From NCBI GenBank assembly GCA_001295905.1, contig LJHT01000011.1, positions 1 through 64,000 on the forward strand: a stretch of 64,000 bases of DNA. The letters run 5' to 3'. The DNA is from a beta proteobacterium AAP51 (GTDB taxonomy: Bacteria; Pseudomonadota; Gammaproteobacteria; Burkholderiales; Burkholderiaceae_C). Both the position numbers and the translations under genes were made by a program. The notes under the pieces are model-generated. The model saw only the letters and a program-made list of their open reading frames with translations, searched no databases and was not told the DNA's origin. Positions 59,191 to 64,000 of the stretch are shown in pieces; the first letter of the stretch is position 1, and each line of letters starts with the position of its first letter.

Positions 59191-60537
59191 TTAGCGCGCG
59201 GCCGGCGCGCTGGGCGCTGCGGGGGTGCCCACGCGCACGCGCGTGCCGGGCGCCAGCAGCGGGTTCAGCAGCAGCGTGTCGCCAGCGGCCAAGCCGGCCG
59301 TCACCTCGGCCTGGTCGAGCGTGCGCAGGCCCAGGGTGATGCGGCGTTCCTGCGCGCGGCCTTCCTGCAGCACCAGCACCCGGGCTTCGCGTTCGGCAGG
59401 CCCGGGCCGCAGTGCGCGCAGCGGCAACACCAGCGCCTGCGCGTTTTCACCGGTGATGGCCTCCACCGACAGCGTCATGTCTTCACGCAGGAAGGGCGGT
59501 GCCGTGCCCGTGGGCGTGAAGATCACCTCCACCGCGCCGCGCGCGGCGTCCACGCCGGGGGCCACGCGCGAGAGCACGGCGCTGAAGGGCTGCTGCGCGT
59601 AGGCATCGGCCAGCACCATGGCGCGCTGGCCCACGCGCAGCTGGCCGAGGAAACGTTCGTCCACCTGCGCCACCAGCTCGGTGGGGCCTTGCACGGCCAG
59701 CGTCAGCAGCACGCGCCCCGGCTGCACGATCTGCCCCGGCTCTACCTGCCGGGCGATGACTGTGGCCGGCGCAGGCGCACGCAGCGTGGCCTGGCCCAGG
59801 CGGGCGCTGGCGGCCTGCACGGCCGCCAGGGCGGCCAGGCGCTGCGCTTCGATGCCGGCGAGCTCGGGCCCGTCGGCGCGGTTGGCCTGGGCCTGGGCCA
59901 GCGCCGCGTCGCGCTGCGCGCTGGCCACGGCCAGGCTGCGCTGCACTTCGTCCAACCGCGCCTGGCTCAGGAAGCCTTGCGCCACCAGTTCGCGCGTGCG
60001 CGCCAGCTCACGTTCGGCCGTGGCACGCGTGGCCTCGGCCTGCAGCAGCGCGGCGTCGGCACCGGGCCGGGCCACGGCGCGCTGGCTGGCGCTTCGCGCC
60101 TGGGCCTGGCGCAGCGTGGCCTGGGCCTGCTGCAGCGCGGCCTGCAGTTCATCGTCTTCCAGCTGCACCAGCACGGCGCCAGCCGCCACTTGCGCGCCTT
60201 CCAGCACCGGCACGCGGGCCACGCGGCCGGTGAGCGTGCTGCCCACCTCCACGCGCGCAGGCGTCAGCACGCGGGCGCTGAACTGCAGCGTGCGCTGCAG
60301 CGGCTGCGGCTGCAGCACCAGGCCCTCGGCGGGCACAGGCCGCGCGCGCCAGGCCAGCGTGGCGGCGACGGCCAGCAGCAAGGCCAGGGCGAGGGCCGCG
60401 GGTTTCAGCCAGGCACGCCGGGGCGGCGGGGTGGCGGGCAAGGCGGGGGCGGGGGGCGCGGAAGGAAGCTCGGGCACGGGGCGGGTGAAAACGTCGGCAG
60501 GCAGGAAGGGCACGCGTGGGCGGGGCTGGCGCATCAT
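59191..60537 (-). CDS. Periplasmic adaptor (HlyD/MacA-like) of the ABC exporter
   Basis: This 448-aa protein has a Pro-rich cytoplasmic start, one helix (about residues 46-64), lipoyl half-motifs (STLTGRVARVPVLEGAQV and LRAPAPATVIARQVEPGQIV), a long Ala/Gln-rich coiled-coil hairpin (about 130-235) and beta-barrel domains. It is the first gene of the adaptor-permease-ATPase operon on the minus strand, with 20 bp to the permease. A second ATG follows immediately. No outer-membrane channel is encoded nearby. Confidence 0.9.
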   Translation of the reverse strand: MMRQPRPRVPFLPADVFTRPVPELPSAPPAPALPATPPPRRAWLKPAALALALLLAVAATLAWRARPVPAEGLVLQPQPLQRTLQFSARVLTPARVEVGSTLTGRVARVPVLEGAQVAAGAVLVQLEDDELQAALQQAQATLRQAQARSASQRAVARPGADAALLQAEATRATAERELARTRELVAQGFLSQARLDEVQRSLAVASAQRDAALAQAQANRADGPELAGIEAQRLAALAAVQAASARLGQATLRAPAPATVIARQVEPGQIVQPGRVLLTLAVQGPTELVAQVDERFLGQLRVGQRAMVLADAYAQQPFSAVLSRVAPGVDAARGAVEVIFTPTGTAPPFLREDMTLSVEAITGENAQALVLPLRALRPGPAEREARVLVLQEGRAQERRITLGLRTLDQAEVTAGLAAGDTLLLNPLLAPGTRVRVGTPAAPSAPAAR

Positions 60538-60600
60538 GGCACCGCGGGGCCTGCGGGGCCTTGCACAATGTCAAGGCCGGATGGCGGCAAGGAGACCCCC

Positions 60601-61383
60601 ATGACTGCTGAACCCCTGGTGCTGCGCAGCGCCGACGCGCGCGGCGTCGTCACCCTCACGCTGAACCGCCCGCTGGCCTTCAACGCCTTGAGCGAAGGCC
60701 TCATCGAGGCCTTGCAGGCCGCGCTGGACGCCGTGGCGCGCGACGAGCAGGTGCGCGTGGTGGTGCTGGCCGCCGCCGGCAAGGCCTTCTGCGCCGGGCA
60801 TGACCTGAAGGAGATGCGCGCCGAGCCCAGCCAGGCTTACTACGAGCGCCTCTTCGCGCAATGCGGCCGCATGATGATGAGCCTGCAGCAACTGCCCGTG
60901 CCCGTGGTGGCGCGCGTGCAGGGCCTTGCCACCGCGGCCGGTTGCCAGCTGGTGGCCATGTGCGACCTGGCCGTGGCCAGCCGCGAGGCGCGTTTTGCCG
61001 TGAGCGGCGTGAACCTCGGCTTGTTCTGCAGCACGCCCAGCGTGGCGCTGAGCCGCAATCTTTCGCGCAAGGCCGCCTTCGAGATGCTGGTGACGGGCGA
61101 CTTCATCAGCGCCGAGCAGGCGCGCGAGCAAGGCCTGGTGAATCGCGTGGTGGACGCGGCCGAGCTCGATGCCGAGGTGGCACGCCTGGTGGAGCGCATC
61201 GCCGCCAAGCCGCGCGTGGCACTGGCGATGGGCAAGGCGCTGTTCTACCGCCAGCTGGAAGGCGGCATCGCCGCTGCCTACGAAGACGCCGCGCGCACCA
61301 TGGCCTGCAACATGATGGACGAGAGTGCGCTGGAGGGCGTGCAGGCCTTCATCGAGAAGCGCCCGCCGCGCTGGCCGGCCTGA
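60601..61383 (+). CDS. Enoyl-CoA hydratase/isomerase family protein
   Basis: This 260-aa crotonase-fold protein has GKAFCAGHDLKEM forming one oxyanion half and VQGLATAAGCQLVAMCDLAVAS the other. The pattern is close to the ECHDC3-like subgroup. At the usual catalytic glutamate positions the match is partial (GLFCSTPSVALSR), so whether it hydrates enoyl-CoA is uncertain. The AAGGAG ribosome site before the ATG at 60601 is strong. It is divergent from the ABC adaptor gene. Confidence 0.88.
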   Translation: MTAEPLVLRSADARGVVTLTLNRPLAFNALSEGLIEALQAALDAVARDEQVRVVVLAAAGKAFCAGHDLKEMRAEPSQAYYERLFAQCGRMMMSLQQLPVPVVARVQGLATAAGCQLVAMCDLAVASREARFAVSGVNLGLFCSTPSVALSRNLSRKAAFEMLVTGDFISAEQAREQGLVNRVVDAAELDAEVARLVERIAAKPRVALAMGKALFYRQLEGGIAAAYEDAARTMACNMMDESALEGVQAFIEKRPPRWPA

Positions 61384-61789
61384 AGCCGGGCCGGCCCGCG
61401 GCGGCCGTGGTACGCAATGGCTGTTGAGGCTCGCGCAGAGGTAATGAGACTGGCGCGCGGGAGTTGCTGAAACCGGGCTGCGGCTTGGCTATGTAGCGTG
61501 GCTTCCTGGCTTCCCGGGTTCATGGTCTGAGCGACACATGATGCGGTGCGAGCGGCCGCCATGCAGCGGTTGCAGCCGCTCGCCAATGGCAAACCGGGTC
61601 CCGGTATGCGGCGTCGAGCTGATGTTCACCTCGGCGGCCTGCTGCGGTCCAGTGGTCAGCTATTCAATGCAGAGCGGACTCCGGCGTGGCGAAGAACCAG
61701 GCCGCCTGGCGCCGTGTGGCCTGCGGGGCTAAAGCGGGTTAGGACCGTCTCGGCGCAGGCCCCTCGCGGGCGAAGGCAGGGGGGTGGCC
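61384..61789. other. Gene-free, decayed-looking stretch
   Basis: About 400 bp with no reading frame I can recognise on either strand. A sample (61441-61560) has about 64% GC, lower than the neighbouring genes, and there are small inverted repeats (GCGG-TTGCAG-CCGC near 61565; ACCGGG-T-CCCGGT near 61594). It leads into the serine-hydrolase remnant and may be its degraded 5' part or inserted material. Confidence 0.5.
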
Positions 61790-62221
61790 CTCTCCGGTTT
61801 CGCCTGGGAAGGCTAGGTCGAGGCCTGGGTCACGCTGGACGGCCGGGGCCAGCCCTCCGTACCCGGCAGCACGCACTGGGGCGACGGCGAGCGTGTCAGC
61901 GCCCGCGACCTGGGGCGGCTGGGCCAGCCGATGCTGAACGGGGGCACCCTCCAGGGCCGCGCGCTGCTGCCCGCGCACTGGGCGGCCCAGATGGGCCAGC
62001 CCGTGGCCATCGCGCCGTTCTACGGGTGGCTGGTGTGGCGCAACCCCGAGGGCCGGCGGTTCCCGGGCGCTTCGGCCAACGCCCTATTCAAGCAGGGCGC
62101 TGGCGGGCACATGGTGTGGATCGAGCCGGCCTCGCAGGCGGTGGTGGTGACACGCTGGCTGGACCCCGCCCACCCGCCTGGTCCCTTAGCATTGGCCCGC
62201 AGAGAGCGGCCGCGCACTTGA
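61790..62221 (+). pseudogene. Serine hydrolase (beta-lactamase fold) C-terminal remnant
   Basis: Reading one frame gives SGFAWEG, an in-frame TAG at 61814-61816, then VEAWVTLDGRGQPSVPG, SARDLGRLGQPMLNGG, FYGWLVWRNPEGRRFPGAS, GAGGHMVWIEPASQAVVV and TRWLD before a TGA at 62219-62221. This matches the C-terminal third of 6-aminohexanoate-dimer-hydrolase-like serine hydrolases, where relatives have a Tyr at the TAG position. The N-terminal SxxK and YxN active-site parts are absent upstream, so it is a decayed gene fragment. Confidence 0.7.
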
Positions 62222-62260
62222 CGAGCACGAGCCATCCGAACCGATCAGGGAGTCAGAGAC

Positions 62261-64000
62261 ATGCCAAGACCTGGGCACCGTGCAGGCACGGCCTGCGCCG
62301 CGAGATCTGTCGGCGCAACAACGTGGCGGCTGCGGGTGGAGCGAGTGCTGGGCGCCGCCGGGCTGCTGGCGCTGGCCGCCTGCGGCGGCGGCGGCGGCGG
62401 CAGTGACGGCGCTGGCGCCAACCCGCCGTCCACCGTTGCGCCACCGCCCACCGCCACGCCGCTGGCCTCGACGTCCAGCAACCACTTCCCGCTAGACGCC
62501 AACGGCGTGGCGGTCTACACCAGCACGGCGGGCAGCGAGGTGGTGGTGGTGCGCGTCGCCGGCACCCAGGTGCTGGCCGACCAGCAAACGGCCACGCTGC
62601 TGCGGCGCCAGGAGCCGAACACCCCTGCGGCCTTCGAGCGAGGCTACGTCGCCACCGAGGCCGGCCTGCGCCAGCACGCGGCGGCGGGGGCCGATGCCAT
62701 CGAGCGCGCCTTCGACGGCAGCTACGTGATGCGCTGGCCGGCTTTTGCCGGCGACCGCCACGTGCAGCTGGACACGAGCATCGACCCCGGCGTCGATGTC
62801 GACAGCGACGGCCGCCCCGACCGCCTGGCCTTGCGGGCCGACGTTACGGTGCTGGGGCTGGAAACCGTCAGCACGGCAGCGGGCAACTTCAACCAGGCGC
62901 TGCGTGTTCAGCAGGTGCTCAGGCGCACGCTCAGACCCAGCAGCGGCTTGCCCGAGCAGCAACTCGTCACCACCACCGACACGTGGTACGCCCCTGGCGT
63001 GGGCATCGTCCGCCAATCCCAGGCCGTGCAAGGCGAGGGCGCTGGCAACACGCCCACGGCTGTCACGCAAAGCTTGCTCAGGTACCGCTTCGGCACGCGC
63101 AGCAACGACAACGAAGCGCCCGCCGTGCTGAGCATGCAGCCCGGCGCGGCCACGCCTGTGCGGCCTGGCGCCGAAGTTCAGACCGTGTTCACCGAGGAGA
63201 TGGATGCCGCCTCGTTCACGCCGCAGTCCTTCTCGGTCGTCGGCCCCGACGGGCGGGCGGTCGCAGGCACCCTGCGCGTGGCAGGCAGCACAGCGCACTT
63301 CGCGCCCGCTCAGGCACTGGCGGCGGGATCGCACCGGATCGTGGTCGGCGCCGATGTCCGAGACCTGCTCGGCCACCGCCTCGGCGACGAGCGTTCGTCC
63401 TTTTTCATGGTGGATGCCAGCGCCCCGCAGGTGGTGTCGCACTGGCCGACGGACGGCACCTTGAACGTGGCGCTGTCGGCCACCGTCACCATCACGCTGA
63501 ACGAAGCCCCCGCCCGGGCCAGCGTCGACACGCGCACGGTGCGCCTGATGCTGGATGGCGCCACCGTGCCGGCCAGCGTCAGCGTCGACACGGGGTCCTC
63601 GATCGCGCTGCAGCCCACGGCGCCCCTGCAGCGAGGCCGGCGCTACGAGGTGGTCGTCGAAGGCCTGCAGGACCTGGCCGGCAACCCCCTCGCCCAGGGC
63701 CTGCGCTTTGGCTTCCACACCACGCCTGGACGCTACGCGAGCCCGGAGCGCGTGCTGCCACCGACCAACGGCTCCAGCGGCGCCACCACAGTGGCCGCGG
63801 GCGACGTGACAGGCGATGGCATTCCCGACGTCGTCTACGGCGACAGGGGCGACGACATCTTTCCTGACGCGGTCTACCTGCGCGCGGGGCGTGCCGACGG
63901 ACAGCTGGCTCCGCCAGTGAGGCTGACGCTGTCGCCCGAACTCCTGGCCAGCCCCACCCAGCGCTGCTACATGTCGGGTCTGGCCATCGGCGACCTCACG
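62261..64000 (+). CDS. Large Ig-like/FG-GAP surface lipoprotein (5' 580 codons)
   Basis: The frame is open without a stop to the window edge. A GGGAG ribosome site precedes the ATG at 62261. The signal peptide ends in lipobox LAAC (Cys41) followed by six glycines. Then come a domain with a DVDSDGRPD loop (about residue 178), two Big_5-type bacterial Ig-like domains (about 285-384 and 385-487; FTEEMDAASFTPQSF, LQDLAGNPLAQGLRFGFHTT) and the beginning of an FG-GAP/VCBS repeat region (GDVTGDGIPDVVYG, about residue 508), whose Asp/Gly loop should bind calcium. It is probably exposed at the cell surface or in the periplasm; the function is unknown. Confidence 0.85.
   Translation, partial: MPRPGHRAGTACAARSVGATTWRLRVERVLGAAGLLALAACGGGGGGSDGAGANPPSTVAPPPTATPLASTSSNHFPLDANGVAVYTSTAGSEVVVVRVAGTQVLADQQTATLLRRQEPNTPAAFERGYVATEAGLRQHAAAGADAIERAFDGSYVMRWPAFAGDRHVQLDTSIDPGVDVDSDGRPDRLALRADVTVLGLETVSTAAGNFNQALRVQQVLRRTLRPSSGLPEQQLVTTTDTWYAPGVGIVRQSQAVQGEGAGNTPTAVTQSLLRYRFGTRSNDNEAPAVLSMQPGAATPVRPGAEVQTVFTEEMDAASFTPQSFSVVGPDGRAVAGTLRVAGSTAHFAPAQALAAGSHRIVVGADVRDLLGHRLGDERSSFFMVDASAPQVVSHWPTDGTLNVALSATVTITLNEAPARASVDTRTVRLMLDGATVPASVSVDTGSSIALQPTAPLQRGRRYEVVVEGLQDLAGNPLAQGLRFGFHTTPGRYASPERVLPPTNGSSGATTVAAGDVTGDGIPDVVYGDRGDDIFPDAVYLRAGRADGQLAPPVRLTLSPELLASPTQRCYMSGLAIGDLT

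Noticed and set aside
61400..61780. Integron attC site or cassette array
   Set aside because: A GTTAGGA-like core occurs near 61738, but it does not match the full GTTRRRY/RYYYAAC pair, and no integrase or second site is seen.
62492..63718. 408-codon minus-strand frame at the right end
   Set aside because: The plus strand carries a lipobox, Ig-like domains and calcium loops in one continuous frame; the minus frame has no such pattern.

Overview
The window is high-GC DNA (roughly 70% by eye) from a betaproteobacterium, most likely order Burkholderiales. The gene order secG - tRNA-Leu(GAG) - nuoA to nuoN is typical of that order, as are the NUDIX and DUF1178 genes after nuoN and the outer-membrane lipoproteins of the CGGGG type. 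Genes are packed closely with many 1-15 bp overlaps. I see no phage, transposase, CRISPR array or rRNA.

1-16.2 kb: the end of secG, a tRNA-Leu(GAG), then a complete 14-gene nuo operon for respiratory complex I, followed by a NUDIX hydrolase and a DUF1178 zinc-ribbon-like protein. 16.2-21.7 kb: an FAD-linked oxidase and a DUF2069 membrane protein face a YihY-type membrane protein; then an alpha/beta hydrolase and a first MetY-type sulfhydrylase. 21.8-27.5 kb: a CBS-domain protein, a BvgS-like hybrid sensor kinase, chorismate synthase (aroC) and an MFS transporter.

27.6-39.9 kb is a motility and signalling block: a chemoreceptor, a membrane PAS-GGDEF-EAL protein, an MFP/RND efflux pair, and a second chemoreceptor that carries a cache-like domain after its signalling tip. 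Each of the three signalling genes has a sigma-28 (FliA)-like promoter with near-consensus spacing just upstream, so they probably belong to the flagellar/chemotaxis regulon even though no flagellar genes are in view.

39.9-46.2 kb is a glycine-catabolic operon on the minus strand, gcvT-gcvH-gcvP-sdaA, behind a clear tandem glycine riboswitch. It fits glycine cleavage followed by serine deamination to pyruvate. 46.2-50.5 kb is an envelope block on the minus strand: a TMEM165/GDT1 cation transporter, a six-helix membrane protein, a MipA/OmpV porin-like protein, an OmpA-domain lipoprotein and a DUF6352-like protein.

50.6-61.4 kb holds a nitroreductase, a CoA-binding protein, a second MetY paralogue with its own terminator, a secreted S46 dipeptidyl-peptidase (predicted DPP7-type specificity), an acyl-CoA synthetase, a MacA/MacB-like MFP-permease-ATPase operon and an enoyl-CoA hydratase. 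61.4-62.2 kb is degraded sequence that includes the C-terminal remnant of a serine hydrolase (beta-lactamase fold) with an in-frame stop. From 62,261 to the end runs the first 580 codons of a large Ig-like/FG-GAP surface lipoprotein.

Most of the window is core metabolism. I did not find a clearly new defence or biosynthetic system. The best leads are the sigma-28 promoters, the chemoreceptor with a C-terminal cache-like domain, the 91-bp antisense coding overlap with the RND pump, and the partial lipoprotein next to the pseudogene.
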